A stretch of DNA of 64,000 bases from NCBI RefSeq assembly GCF_017921975.2, contig NZ_JAGEMO020000009.1, positions 170,353 through 234,352 on the forward strand. The letters are read 5' to 3'. Source of the DNA: Hymenobacter terricola (GTDB lineage Bacteria; Bacteroidota; Bacteroidia; Cytophagales; Hymenobacteraceae). Position 1 is the first letter of the stretch. The number at the start of each line of letters is the position of its first letter. This document shows positions 35,892 to 44,623 of the stretch, piece after piece. A program made the translations under genes and the position numbers. The notes below the pieces were generated by a model that worked only from the letters and a program-made list of their open reading frames with translations, was not told the origin of the DNA and ran no database searches.

Positions 35892-37037
35892 TTACTGGGG
35901 CTTGCTCTCAAAAAACACCGTTTTCAGGCGTTTAAACAGCCCGCTGGTGGTGCCCACGTACACCGTATCGCCCAGCTGCTGGATGTCGGTGATGGCGGCT
36001 TCACCCAGCCCGTCGTTTTTGAGCTCGCGCACCCGCCCGGTGCCGCCATTCCAGCGCAGCGAGTATAGCTGGTTGAAGGGCCGGATGAAGCCGACCAGGC
36101 TATCACCGATAAGCCGGAAACCGCTGGAACGCAGGAGGGAAGGCGTATTGGCGTACGTGGTCCAGGTTTCGCTATTGTCGGTCGATACCAAAAGCTTATC
36201 GTCAAATGTCTGCGCATATACTTTGCCCTGCCACTTATAAAACGCCGTAACACCCGTTTGGGGGCTCACGCGCCGGATGGTGCCGTCCTGCTTTACTTTG
36301 AAGATACCAGGGTTATAAAAGGCATTGCTTTCGCTGCCAACCAGAAAATAGTCGTCTATGGCCGTTATTTGGCTGGTATAAGACCCCGCGTCAAAAGTGC
36401 TGTTCGGGAAGTCTAGTACCTGTTGCGACTGCACCTGCAGGCGCTGGAAGGCATTTGGCACTATGTGGGCCAGTACCAGGCGCAAAACCGGGTCGGTGGG
36501 CCCGGTAGGCGTGCGGCGATAGCTGAACAGGAGGTAGTGGTTTTGATTAAGCGCGGCAAAGCGCGATTCTCTCATCGACGACTCGGCTAGGGTCGACTTG
36601 TAGGTGGTGGCTTGCGGGTCCAGTTTAAGCAAGTGGATGTTGGCGCTGTATTCCGGGTTGACCGCATCCGCCATGGGGGTAATGGTTATCGCAGTATCGG
36701 CCGCAGGCCACGCATACATATTGGCCACAATGGGAACCCGCAAAGTCACATCGGAAGGCAGCCAGCTTATGCTGGTAAAATAAAGTGTCGAATTACCGCT
36801 TGCTACCGGTAACAAGTGGCCCAGGTAGTTTGGCGTCTGCAGGTAAAGCGAACTGGCATCTTGGCCCATCCCCAGAATGACTTTGCTGAGGCCATAAAGG
36901 TGCCGGTCTGCCTGCCAGCTATACACTTTATCAACTTCCTTTATCTGAATCTCAGTCTCTTTTTTGCAAGCGCTAAAACTCAGGACAATGGCTGCCAGCA
37001 ACAGCAAGCTAGCGCGGTGGGATGGACGAAATGCCAT
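35892..37037 (-). CDS. Lipoprotein with beta-propeller-like repeats
   Basis: The 381-residue protein has a lipoprotein signal (LLLLAAIVLSFSAC). The second half shows short repeats seen in propellers or photosystem-assembly-like proteins (VYAQTFDDKLLVSTDNSETW, GDTVYVGTTSGLFKRL). It is probably an outer-membrane or periplasmic lipoprotein of unknown role. Its base composition is somewhat lower in GC than its neighbours. Confidence 0.6.
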   Translation of the reverse strand: MAFRPSHRASLLLLAAIVLSFSACKKETEIQIKEVDKVYSWQADRHLYGLSKVILGMGQDASSLYLQTPNYLGHLLPVASGNSTLYFTSISWLPSDVTLRVPIVANMYAWPAADTAITITPMADAVNPEYSANIHLLKLDPQATTYKSTLAESSMRESRFAALNQNHYLLFSYRRTPTGPTDPVLRLVLAHIVPNAFQRLQVQSQQVLDFPNSTFDAGSYTSQITAIDDYFLVGSESNAFYNPGIFKVKQDGTIRRVSPQTGVTAFYKWQGKVYAQTFDDKLLVSTDNSETWTTYANTPSLLRSSGFRLIGDSLVGFIRPFNQLYSLRWNGGTGRVRELKNDGLGEAAITDIQQLGDTVYVGTTSGLFKRLKTVFFESKPQ

Positions 37038-37187
37038 AAGGTCAATTAGGTAGATTAACGAATGTGAAAGAGGCCCTAAAGATATAAGCGCAGCCGCAAA
37101 AAAGCGCCTGCTTCACAAGACTTCGCAATAAAATAACAGCCACTCCGAAGCTGGAGTATTACCCGCGCCGCACGCATCATCAGGCCC

Positions 37188-37228
37188 AAACAAAATGGGT
37201 CGCTGCCAGCAAGTGGCAACGACCCATT
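37188..37228 (-). terminator. sucD terminator
   Basis: On the minus strand the stem AATGGGTCGTTGCC / GGCAGCGACCCATT with a 7-base loop is followed by a T-rich tail, 22 bases after the sucD stop. Confidence 0.85.
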
Positions 37229-37249
37229 CCGGATAAAAAGCAGGGGACC

Positions 37250-38131
37250 TTACTTGCCGCTCATCACGCGCAGCATGGTGTCGCCAATCTCGGCGGGCGA
37301 ATCCACGACGTGGATGCCGCACTCGCGCATGATGGCCATTTTAGCCGCGGCCGTGTCGTCGGCGCCGCCCACGATGGCCCCGGCGTGGCCCATGCGGCGG
37401 CCGGGAGGCGCCGTCTGGCCGGCGATGAAGCCCACGACGGGCTTTTTGTTGCCGGTTTCTTTAATCCAACGCGCGGCTTCGGCTTCCATGCCGCCGCCGA
37501 TTTCGCCAATCATCACGATGCCTTCGGTTTCGGGGTCGTTCATCAGCAATTCCACTGCCTGCTTGGTGGTAGTGCCGATGATGGGGTCGCCACCGATGCC
37601 GATGGCCGTGGTCTGGCCCAGGCCGGCTTTGGTGAGCTGGTCCACGGCCTCGTAGGTCAGCGTGCCCGACTTGGACACGATGCCGATTTTGCCTTTCATG
37701 AAGATGAAGCCGGGCATGATGCCCACTTTGCACTCGCCGGCGGTCATCACGCCGGGGCAGTTCGGCCCAATCATCGTCACCGTGGGGCGCTCCGAGAGGT
37801 ACTGCTTCACGGCAATCATGTCCTTGGTCGGGATGCCTTCGGTGATGGTGATAATCACCTTGATGCCCGCGTCAGCGGCTTCCATAATAGCGTCGGCGGC
37901 GAAAGCCGGGGGCACGAAAATGATGCTGGTGTCGGCGCCGGCCTGGGTCACGGCCTCGGCCACGGTGTTGAACACGGGCCGGCCGAGGTGCTCGGAGCCG
38001 CCTTTGCCGGGCGTCACGCCGCCCACCACGTTGGTGCCGTAGTCCATCATCTGCTGGGCGTGGAACGAACCCTCGGAGCCGGTGAAGCCCTGCACGATAA
38101 CCTTGGAATCTTTATTGACCAGAACGCTCAT
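37250..38131 (-). CDS. sucD: Succinyl-CoA synthetase alpha subunit
   Basis: The 293-residue protein matches SucD throughout: [41 protein letters not shown], the [16 protein letters not shown] segment, GIGGDPIIG and the phosphohistidine region [11 protein letters not shown]. It makes ATP or GTP from succinyl-CoA in the TCA cycle. The beta subunit gene is not adjacent here. A good -33/-7 promoter lies 60 bases upstream. Confidence 0.97.
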   Translation of the reverse strand: MSVLVNKDSKVIVQGFTGSEGSFHAQQMMDYGTNVVGGVTPGKGGSEHLGRPVFNTVAEAVTQAGADTSIIFVPPAFAADAIMEAADAGIKVIITITEGIPTKDMIAVKQYLSERPTVTMIGPNCPGVMTAGECKVGIMPGFIFMKGKIGIVSKSGTLTYEAVDQLTKAGLGQTTAIGIGGDPIIGTTTKQAVELLMNDPETEGIVMIGEIGGGMEAEAARWIKETGNKKPVVGFIAGQTAPPGRRMGHAGAIVGGADDTAAAKMAIMRECGIHVVDSPAEIGDTMLRVMSGK

Positions 38132-38191
38132 TCGGAGGTGTTTTTGGGTGTTGATTGATGGAGAGGGCGGCCCGGACGGGCAACGGTGGTG

Positions 38192-38221
38192 CAAAAGTAG
38201 GGCATTTTGGTGCCGGGACAA
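38192..38221 (-). promoter_or_regulatory. sucD promoter
   Basis: On the minus strand a TTG at 38219-38221 is spaced 19 bases from TACTTTTG at 38192-38199. This is the Bacteroidota -33/-7 layout. Confidence 0.65.
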
Positions 38222-38243
38222 GGCAGAAGTCAGGCAATCCATT

Positions 38244-38340
38244 GAACGTCATGCTGAGCTTGCCGAGGCATCTCTGCCGGAGAAGTAATTCACTTGGGGC
38301 AACGAAGTGATAGAGATGCTTTGCTGCGCCCTGCATAACG
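38244..38340. repeat. Palindromic repeat family A, copy 3
   Basis: Arms GAACGTCATGCTGAG and CTGCATAACG with inner GAGGCATCTCT / AGAGATGCTTTG. Confidence 0.7.
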
Positions 38341-38392
38341 GGCTTTTTGCCGGCCGCTACCTCTCCCGACCCCGCCCCGCCGCCGAAATTCC

Positions 38393-38400
38393 TACCTTTG
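38393..38400 (+). promoter_or_regulatory. -7 box TACCTTTG of the PLP-enzyme gene
   Basis: A perfect TAnnTTTG match 37 bases before the ATG. Confidence 0.6.
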
Positions 38401-38437
38401 TCCCCTTGAACAGAAACATCCCACCTAACAAATTTCG

Positions 38438-39415
38438 ATGTATTTCAACCACGTCATTGACGCCGTCGGCCATACTCCCCTCGTCAAGCTCAACAAAGTA
38501 ACCGATGGCATAAAAGGCACCGTGCTGGCCAAGGTGGAGTATTTCAACCCCGGCAACTCGGTGAAAGACCGCATGGCCATCCGCATGGTGGAGGACGCCG
38601 AGAAGGCCGGCCTCCTCAAGCCCGGCGGCACCATCATCGAGGGCACCAGCGGCAACACCGGCATGGGCCTGGCCCTGGCCGCCATTGCCAAAGGCTACCA
38701 GACCATCTTCGTGATGAGCGACAAGCAGAGCAAGGAAAAGCAGGACATTCTGCGTGCAGTGGGCGCTCAGGTAGTGGTGTGCCCCGTGGACGTGGCCCCC
38801 GACGACCCGCGCAGCTACTACTCGGTAGCCCGCCGCCTCAATGCCGAAACGCCCAATTCCTTCTACCCCAACCAGTACGACAACCTCTCGAACACTGCCG
38901 CGCACTACGACCACACCGGCCCCGAAATCTGGGCCGGCACCGACCAAAAAATCACGCATTGGGCGGCCGGTGTGGGCACGGGCGGCACCATTTGCGGCGT
39001 CAGCAAGTATTTGAAGGAGCAGAATCCGGCCATCGTCACGGTGGGCCTGGATACCTACGGCTCGGTTTTCAAGAAGTACAAGGAGACGGGCATTTTCGAC
39101 AAGAACGAAATCTACCCCTACAAAACCGAAGGCATTGGCGAAGATATTCTGCCTAAGAATGTGGATTTCGACGTTATCGATTTGTTTATTAAAGTGGCCG
39201 ATAAGGACGCGGCCGTGATGACCCGCCGGCTGGCCAGGGAAGAAGGTCTGTTTGTGGGCTGGAGCTGCGGCTCGGCCGTTTTCGGAGCGCTGGAATACGC
39301 CCGCGAGCACCTGAAGGAAGATGACACAATGGTGGTTTTGCTGCCCGACCACGGCACCCGCTACTTGGGCAAAATCTACAACGATGACTGGATGCGCGCT
39401 CAGGGCTGGCTATAG
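38438..39415 (+). CDS. Cystathionine beta-synthase or cysteine synthase (PLP-dependent)
   Basis: The 325-residue protein has the PLP Lys in NPGNSVKDR (Lys about 44), the substrate loop EGTSGNTGMGLALAA, the phosphate-binding GVGTGGTICG and a C-terminal GWSCGSAV. The EIYPYKTEGIGEDILP segment is closer to cystathionine beta-synthases than to CysK. The CBS-domain tail of many such enzymes is absent. It makes cystathionine or cysteine from serine or O-acetylserine. Confidence 0.9.
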   Translation: MYFNHVIDAVGHTPLVKLNKVTDGIKGTVLAKVEYFNPGNSVKDRMAIRMVEDAEKAGLLKPGGTIIEGTSGNTGMGLALAAIAKGYQTIFVMSDKQSKEKQDILRAVGAQVVVCPVDVAPDDPRSYYSVARRLNAETPNSFYPNQYDNLSNTAAHYDHTGPEIWAGTDQKITHWAAGVGTGGTICGVSKYLKEQNPAIVTVGLDTYGSVFKKYKETGIFDKNEIYPYKTEGIGEDILPKNVDFDVIDLFIKVADKDAAVMTRRLAREEGLFVGWSCGSAVFGALEYAREHLKEDDTMVVLLPDHGTRYLGKIYNDDWMRAQGWL

Positions 39416-39485
39416 TAAGCGCCGCTGTTGCAGGAGTGCGCCGGGGTCGGTATCTTCGTGAAAGCTAGCATATAAATCTTTATCC

Positions 39486-39893
39486 ATGTCCGCAAATCTG
39501 AATCACATTGTGCTGGTTGATGACAACGAAACCACCAGTTTCCTCAACAACCGCTTGCTGGGCCGCCTGGCCGTAGCCGACCACGTGAGCACGTTCTCGC
39601 GGGCCGACGAAGCCTTCGAGCAGCTCTGGGGCGGCGTGAGCGGCGGCAATGAGGCGGCTCCTGATTTAGTGTTTGTGGACCTGAAGATGCCCGGCGTGTC
39701 TGGTTTTGAGTTTCTGGAGCTGTACAACGCTTTGCCCCAGCCCGTGCAGGACAAAACGGTGATGGCCGTGCTCACCACCTCCATGCACGGCGCCGACACG
39801 GCCCGCGTGGCCCAGTACCCCAACGTAGAATACCTCACCAAACCGCTGACTGAAGAAAAGATGCGTAAGCTGCTGGAAAAGCGGTTTCAATAG
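39486..39893 (+). CDS. Single-domain response regulator (CheY-like receiver)
   Basis: The 135-residue protein has the acidic pair VDDNE, the phospho-acceptor in LVFVDLKMPG (Asp about 62), the Thr in AVLTTS and the Lys in YLTKPL. It has no output domain. Such receiver-only proteins in Bacteroidota usually take part in phosphorelays with distant histidine kinases. It is monocistronic, with a terminator 46 bases downstream. Confidence 0.92.
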   Translation: MSANLNHIVLVDDNETTSFLNNRLLGRLAVADHVSTFSRADEAFEQLWGGVSGGNEAAPDLVFVDLKMPGVSGFEFLELYNALPQPVQDKTVMAVLTTSMHGADTARVAQYPNVEYLTKPLTEEKMRKLLEKRFQ

Positions 39894-39939
39894 AACCACG
39901 CTTTCCCTCTTCTACCTGTCCGTTTAGTGGAAGAACGAC

Positions 39940-39976
39940 AAAAAAACCGCCTCCGGTCCGCTGGAGGCGGTTTTTT
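39940..39976. terminator. Bidirectional terminator
   Basis: Stem AAAACCGCCTCC / GGAGGCGGTTTT with an 8-base loop between two convergent genes. Confidence 0.9.
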
Positions 39977-39983
39977 CTTGCCC

Positions 39984-40493
39984 TTATAGTTTGTTCAGCA
40001 CCCGGAAGATGCCGGTTTTTCGCTGCTTGAGAAAAATGTAGCGCACCGAAAATCCCGTGGGAAACCGGTTCCAATCGGCCGAGCCGTACTCGATGGTGGG
40101 CTTGAAATCGAAGGAGAGGACAAAGGGAATGAAGGCGACTTTGTATTCGACGCCAACGAGGCCGTCGAAGCCCCAGAAGTCGCCGTCGTCGCGGTTGCGG
40201 CCGTAGTGCCCGCCAGCCCCAAAGTAATAGTTCAGGCTGGGGCCCAGAATGCCGAAATGGCGCTCGGCCAGCACCGTACCGCTGCGCTCGCGCGGCGCAA
40301 ACATGGCCAGGCCCTCCAGCGTGGTTTTGGGGATGATGAGTTGCTGAATGGTCAGGCCGTAGTTGGTGCCGTCGCTGCGGAAACCGGCGGCGGTGCGGTA
40401 TTTCTGCGCGGCGGCCGGCTGAGTTACTAGCCCCAGCAGCAGCAGAAAGGCGCCAGGGAAATAACAGAAAAAGGGCAGGGGCAGCAATTTCAT
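39984..40493 (-). CDS. Small outer-membrane beta-barrel protein
   Basis: The 169-residue protein has a signal peptide (FLLLLGLVTQPAAAQ) and the strand pattern of an 8-strand barrel (FGILGPSLNYYFGAGGHYG, GFDGLVGVEYKVAFIPFVLS). It resembles the protein at 58066-58665 in the GxxxLVGVEYK / DLPFVVGVDYKP region, so the two are probably distant paralogues. Confidence 0.7.
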   Translation of the reverse strand: MKLLPLPFFCYFPGAFLLLLGLVTQPAAAQKYRTAAGFRSDGTNYGLTIQQLIIPKTTLEGLAMFAPRERSGTVLAERHFGILGPSLNYYFGAGGHYGRNRDDGDFWGFDGLVGVEYKVAFIPFVLSFDFKPTIEYGSADWNRFPTGFSVRYIFLKQRKTGIFRVLNKL

Positions 40494-40569
40494 AACCAGC
40501 AAAACAAGGTAGGGTGCGAGGACTTGCCCCGCTCCCTACGCAGAAACCGCGCTAAAAATTGCGCCGCCC

Positions 40570-42228
40570 CTACTCCACCGCGTCCACAAACGTGAATTGC
40601 TGCCCGTCGAACAAGCCTTTATCGCTCAGTTTCAGGCTGGGAATCACGAGCAGCGCCATGAACGAAAGCGTCATGAACGGCGCGCCCAGCGGAGAACCGA
40701 GCTGCTTGGCCAGGGCATCGACGGCGGCGTAGGCCCGGGCCACGGCCGGGCCCTCCTGGTCCGACATGAGGCCCGCCACGGGCAGCGGCACCAGAATTTC
40801 CTGCCCATCGGGCCCCACGGCGGCCAGGCCGCCCTTGGCCGCGATAACCAGGTTGACGGCCCGCGCCAGGCTCTCGTCGTCGCAGCCCACGGCGGTAATG
40901 TTGTGCGAATCATGGCCCACGCTGCTGGCCAGCGCGCCGCTTTTCAGCCCAAAACCGCGAATAAAGGCCAGGGCCGGCGCCACTTGCGGCTGGTAGCGGT
41001 TGATGACGGCCAACTTGAGCACGTCGCCGTTCACATCGGGCACCACCAGGCCGTTTTCGACGTGGGCCGGCAGGTCGACGCGGGCCGTAATGAGCTGGCC
41101 GTCGAAGCACTCGATGACGCGCAGAATGGGCCGCTCCGTTTTGGGGGCGGGCAACTCAAAATCCTTCACCGCGACGGGCCGGGCGTGGAAATTATTGACC
41201 ACCGCAATGGGGGCGGCCGGCAGTAAGGATTTGCCGTTTTCGGCCACCAGCCGGCCGTTGAGGTAGGTTTGCAGAACTTCGAAATTCTGCAAATCCTTCA
41301 CCACGATGAAGTCGGCGGGGTCGCCTTCGGTGAGCAGGCCCACGGGCAGGTGGTAGTGCTTCACGGGGTTCACGCAGGCCACGCGCAGCACGCTGAACAC
41401 GTCGCAGCCAAGCGCCACGGCCCGCTGCACCAGCTGGTTGATGTGGCCGAGCACGAGGGTATCCGGGTGCTTGTCGTCGGAGCAGAACATCAGGTTGGCG
41501 TAGTGCTCGGGCAGCAATTCGATGAGGGCATCGAAGTTGCGAGCGGCCGAGCCTTCGCGGATGAGGATTTTCATGCCCACGGCCAGCTTGTCGCGGGCTT
41601 CGGCGGCGGTGAAGCACTCGTGGTCGGTGCTGATGCCGGCGCTGGCGTAGTGGGCCGCGTCGTCGCCGCGCAGGCCGGGGGCGTGGCCGTCTACGGGGCG
41701 ACCGGCGGCGTGGGCCAGGGCAATTTTGGCCATCACGTCGGCGTCGCGGTGCAGCACGCCGGGCCAGTTCATCATCTCGGCCAGGTAGCCGATTTTGGGG
41801 TTTTCGAACAGCTTTTTGATGTCGGCCACCGTGATTTCGGCCCCGGCCGTTTCAAACGGCGTGGCCGGCACGCAGCTGGGCGCGCCAAAGCAGAACTTGA
41901 AGGGCGAGTGCGCCGCATTTTCCAGCATGAATTCCACCCCGGCCACGCCCAGCACGTTGCCAATTTCGTGCGGGTCGCTCACGGTGGCCACGGTGCCGTG
42001 CGTCACGGCCAGGCGGGCAAATTCGGTGGGCACCAGCAACGAGCTTTCCACGTGCACGTGCGCATCTACGAAGCCGGGCAGGGCGTAGGGCAGGGCCGGG
42101 TTGGGCGTGGCTTCGTCGATGGGCGCGATGCTGACAATGCGGCCGGCTTCGACCAAAATAGTGGCGGGCTGGATGGTATGAGCAAAAATGTCTACAACGT
42201 TGGCGGTAAGCGAAAAATCAGCGGTCAT
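40570..42228 (-). CDS. ade: Adenine deaminase
   Basis: The 552-residue protein matches Ade-type amidohydrolases: ALPGFVDAHVHVESS (metal His pair), VSDPHEIGNVLG, MNWPGVL, GRPVDGHAPGL, GISTDHECF, MFCSDDKHPD and late SVGHDSHNITAVG. It deaminates adenine to hypoxanthine. The ATG at 42228 was preferred because upstream in-frame residues overlap the divergent small lipoprotein gene and are unlike the family. Confidence 0.93.
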   Translation of the reverse strand: MTADFSLTANVVDIFAHTIQPATILVEAGRIVSIAPIDEATPNPALPYALPGFVDAHVHVESSLLVPTEFARLAVTHGTVATVSDPHEIGNVLGVAGVEFMLENAAHSPFKFCFGAPSCVPATPFETAGAEITVADIKKLFENPKIGYLAEMMNWPGVLHRDADVMAKIALAHAAGRPVDGHAPGLRGDDAAHYASAGISTDHECFTAAEARDKLAVGMKILIREGSAARNFDALIELLPEHYANLMFCSDDKHPDTLVLGHINQLVQRAVALGCDVFSVLRVACVNPVKHYHLPVGLLTEGDPADFIVVKDLQNFEVLQTYLNGRLVAENGKSLLPAAPIAVVNNFHARPVAVKDFELPAPKTERPILRVIECFDGQLITARVDLPAHVENGLVVPDVNGDVLKLAVINRYQPQVAPALAFIRGFGLKSGALASSVGHDSHNITAVGCDDESLARAVNLVIAAKGGLAAVGPDGQEILVPLPVAGLMSDQEGPAVARAYAAVDALAKQLGSPLGAPFMTLSFMALLVIPSLKLSDKGLFDGQQFTFVDAVE

Positions 42229-42271
42229 AAGCAGGGTGGGGTGCAACAGGTAAACCGGCACACGGCCGGTT

Positions 42272-42298
42272 TTGCGGAGGCAAAGAACCTTATATTTG
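42272..42298 (+). promoter_or_regulatory. Promoter of the small lipoprotein gene
   Basis: TTG at 42272-42274 and TATATTTG at 42291-42298 are 16 bases apart, 17 bases before the GTG. Confidence 0.5.
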
Positions 42299-42315
42299 AC
42301 AAAAAACCATTTCCG

Positions 42316-42468
42316 GTGAAAAAGAACCTTGCCCTTTTGCTGCTCGTGCTGCCACTGCTGGCCGGGAGCGGCTGTGCCACCCGCACTGCTCAGGAAAAAA
42401 AAACCCGTTGGTATAAGCACCACACCACGCCCGGCGGCCGCATTCCGTGCCCTACGCACAACTGCTAA
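42316..42468 (+). CDS. Tiny lipoprotein (50 residues)
   Basis: The GTG start gives a clear lipoprotein signal (LALLLLVLPLLAGSGC), so the mature part is only about 30 residues. It is basic and ends PGGRIPCPTHNC with two Cys. Promoter-like boxes lie just upstream, and the gene is divergent from ade. Short Cys-tailed lipoproteins of this kind recur in Bacteroidota. The function is unknown. Confidence 0.65.
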   Translation: MKKNLALLLLVLPLLAGSGCATRTAQEKKTRWYKHHTTPGGRIPCPTHNC

Positions 42469-42546
42469 GGCGGGGTTTCCAGCTATTCAACAAAGCGGAA
42501 CCGTGCGGCGGCGTACCGCTTGCCCCAATTTCTAGTTAACTGCCCA

Positions 42547-43218
42547 ATGCGTCGTTGTCATTTTTGCTACCCGAACATCGGTGCGTTTGGTGCCGCGCTA
42601 TTGTTGAGTCATGCCGGTTTCGGCCAGTCGGCGCCGCTGTCGATACCCAATTACCACTACACCCCGCCGGTACCCTCCATGAACATGAATATGCCTCCCT
42701 ACGGGTGGGGGAGCCGGCCCGAATCCCTGGCCCACCGCGACGGGGCGGGCAGCTACCAGCTGCCCGACGGCAGCTGGCACCGGGCCCAACGGCTGGTGTT
42801 CAACGGCGAAAAGCTGACGGTGCAGGACGGTGCGACCGGCAAGCAGCGCTTCACCTCCGAAACCGTGCGGCAGCTGGAAGTGAAGCAGGATACTTTTTTG
42901 GTGGTGAAGGACTTGCCCGGCCGGCGCGTGGCCCCCGAGAAGCCCGATTTTCTGCGCTCCTGCGTCAACCGCCAGGGCGTGCGGCTGCTGGCGATGTACT
43001 ACGAAACGGGCCGGCCGACGTATTTCCTGAGCCGCCCCAACGCGTCGATGCAGCTGTTGCCATCGGGCAAAGCCGAGTTCAAAACTGCGATGCTGGCCAT
43101 TGTGAAGGACTCGCCGGCGCTGACCGCCAAAGTGGCCAGCGGCGAAATGGGCCGCGACGAAGCAGAGCAACTAATCAAGGATTACGCAGATTTTCTGCAG
43201 GGTAATGCGCTGCATTAG
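42547..43218 (+). CDS. Secreted hypothetical protein
   Basis: The 223-residue protein has a hydrophobic leader (FGAALLLSHAGFG) after a Cys-containing start, then a Pro/Met-rich stretch (YHYTPPVPSMNMNMPPYGWG). A beta-rich domain (GSYQLPDGSWHRAQRLVF) and a helical C-terminus (EAEQLIKDYADFLQG) follow. No known family was recognised. Confidence 0.6.
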   Translation: MRRCHFCYPNIGAFGAALLLSHAGFGQSAPLSIPNYHYTPPVPSMNMNMPPYGWGSRPESLAHRDGAGSYQLPDGSWHRAQRLVFNGEKLTVQDGATGKQRFTSETVRQLEVKQDTFLVVKDLPGRRVAPEKPDFLRSCVNRQGVRLLAMYYETGRPTYFLSRPNASMQLLPSGKAEFKTAMLAIVKDSPALTAKVASGEMGRDEAEQLIKDYADFLQGNALH

Positions 43219-43290
43219 GCATTGGTGGCTATAATTAGCCTCCGTTTTAATGTTATGCCCCACCTCTAACCCGCTGCTATTTCTATTTTT

Positions 43291-43695
43291 ATGCCCGATA
43301 TCATTCCCACACCCCTCGATTCGATAAATGCCGCCGCCGAGCAGGTTCGGCAGCAGTTAAAATTAAAAGCCTTCGATGCCGAGGGCGTGGCTCACTTGGC
43401 CAACTTTATTCAGGCCCAGCGCGGCGAGCTGGGCCCGGCCGAGCGGCCGGGCGTTATTATGGCTCTGGGCTGCTTTCTGGGGCAGTGCCTGGTGCAGGTG
43501 TACCGGGGCGAATGGGGCACCGGGCGCGACGGCACCACCGGTATCGGGCTGGCCAATCGATTTTTTTTTAACCCCTTCCATTTAGTCGATGCGCAACTGA
43601 ATGAGGGAGAAAGCGCCTCGGTAGCTGCTTTTTTTGCCTCGGTTCCGAGCCGCTTGAAGTCGCCACCTGCTGCTCGTAAGGGTTGGATTTCGTAA
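43291..43695 (+). CDS. Hypothetical cytosolic protein
   Basis: The 134-residue protein is helical at first (AAAEQVRQQLKLKAF), with a conserved-looking core PGVIMALGCFLGQCLVQVYR followed by GEWG and FNPFHLV. It has the feel of a widespread small domain that I cannot name. It has no export signal. It precedes cmk by 31 bases and may share its transcript. Confidence 0.6.
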   Translation: MPDIIPTPLDSINAAAEQVRQQLKLKAFDAEGVAHLANFIQAQRGELGPAERPGVIMALGCFLGQCLVQVYRGEWGTGRDGTTGIGLANRFFFNPFHLVDAQLNEGESASVAAFFASVPSRLKSPPAARKGWIS

Positions 43696-43726
43696 TCTTG
43701 CGGGGCCAATGGCCGCCCGCGTCGTT

Positions 43727-44419
43727 ATGAAACAACTCGTTATCGCCATTGATGGTTACTCCTCGTGCGGCAAAAGCACCACCGCCAAAGCCGTGGCCAC
43801 GCTGCTGCACTACGCCTACGTCGACACCGGCGCCATGTACCGCGCCGTGACGCTGTACCTGCTCGAAAACCAGATTGCCTTCGATGACCTGCCCCGCATC
43901 GAGCAGGCCTTGCAGGAAATCAACATCACCTTCCGCCGCCACCGCCGCACGGGCCGCAACGAGCTGTTTCTGAACGGCATGAACCGCGAGGATGACATCC
44001 GGCAGATGCTCATTTCCAATTCCGTGAGCGAGGTGTCGGTCATCCCCATGGTGCGGCACGCCATGGTGGCCCAGCAGCAGCGCATGGGCCGCAAGCGCGG
44101 CGTGGTGATGGACGGCCGCGACATCGGCACCACCGTTTTCCCCGATGCGGAGGTGAAAATTTTCATGACCGCCGAAATCGTGCTGCGCGCCCAGCGCCGC
44201 CAGGACGAGCTGGCCTTAACCGGCGAGATAGTGCCGCTGGAAGACATAATCGAGAACCTGCGCAAGCGCGATTACCTCGATTCGACCCGCGCCGAAAGCC
44301 CCCTGCGCCGCGCGGCCGATGCCGTGCTGCTCGACACCACGCACATTACCATCACCGAGCAGGTCGATTTCGTGCTGGATAGGGTTTCGGCGGCACTGTT
44401 CGCGGCGGGTTGGGACTAG
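43727..44419 (+). CDS. cmk: Cytidylate kinase
   Basis: The 230-residue protein has the P-loop IDGYSSCGKSTTAK, YVDTGAMYRAVT, VSVIPMVRHAMVAQQQRM, VVMDGRDIGTTVFPDA, and the lid KIFMTA ... RAQRRQDEL with DSTRAESPL. It phosphorylates CMP and dCMP. An ATG 18 bases upstream is possible, but MKQLVIAIDG is the standard start. Confidence 0.95.
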   Translation: MKQLVIAIDGYSSCGKSTTAKAVATLLHYAYVDTGAMYRAVTLYLLENQIAFDDLPRIEQALQEINITFRRHRRTGRNELFLNGMNREDDIRQMLISNSVSEVSVIPMVRHAMVAQQQRMGRKRGVVMDGRDIGTTVFPDAEVKIFMTAEIVLRAQRRQDELALTGEIVPLEDIIENLRKRDYLDSTRAESPLRRAADAVLLDTTHITITEQVDFVLDRVSAALFAAGWD

Positions 44420-44433
44420 CAACGTTCAAACAA

Positions 44434-44540
44434 GAACGTCATGCAGCGCGCAGCGAAGCATCTCGCGTGGGGTAATAATTATTTTTCTTGCGATTGAGTC
44501 ACTACTACACGCGAGATGCTTCGCTGCGCCCTGCATGACG
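44434..44540. repeat. Palindromic repeat family A, copy 4
   Basis: Arms GAACGTCATGCAGCGCGCAG and CTGCGCCCTGCATGACG, with inner GAAGCATCTCGCG / CGCGAGATGCTTC, lie between cmk and ispH. Confidence 0.8.
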
Positions 44541-44571
44541 GCAAACTGCGCATTCGCAAACCCCGTTGCCG

Positions 44572-44579
44572 TACCTTTG
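44572..44579 (+). promoter_or_regulatory. ispH promoter -7 box TACCTTTG
   Basis: A perfect TAnnTTTG match 44 bases before the ispH ATG. Confidence 0.6.
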
Positions 44580-44623
44580 CCCCGGCGAACCCCTCGCCGA
44601 CGCGTGGTGTTAGACTTTGCAGC

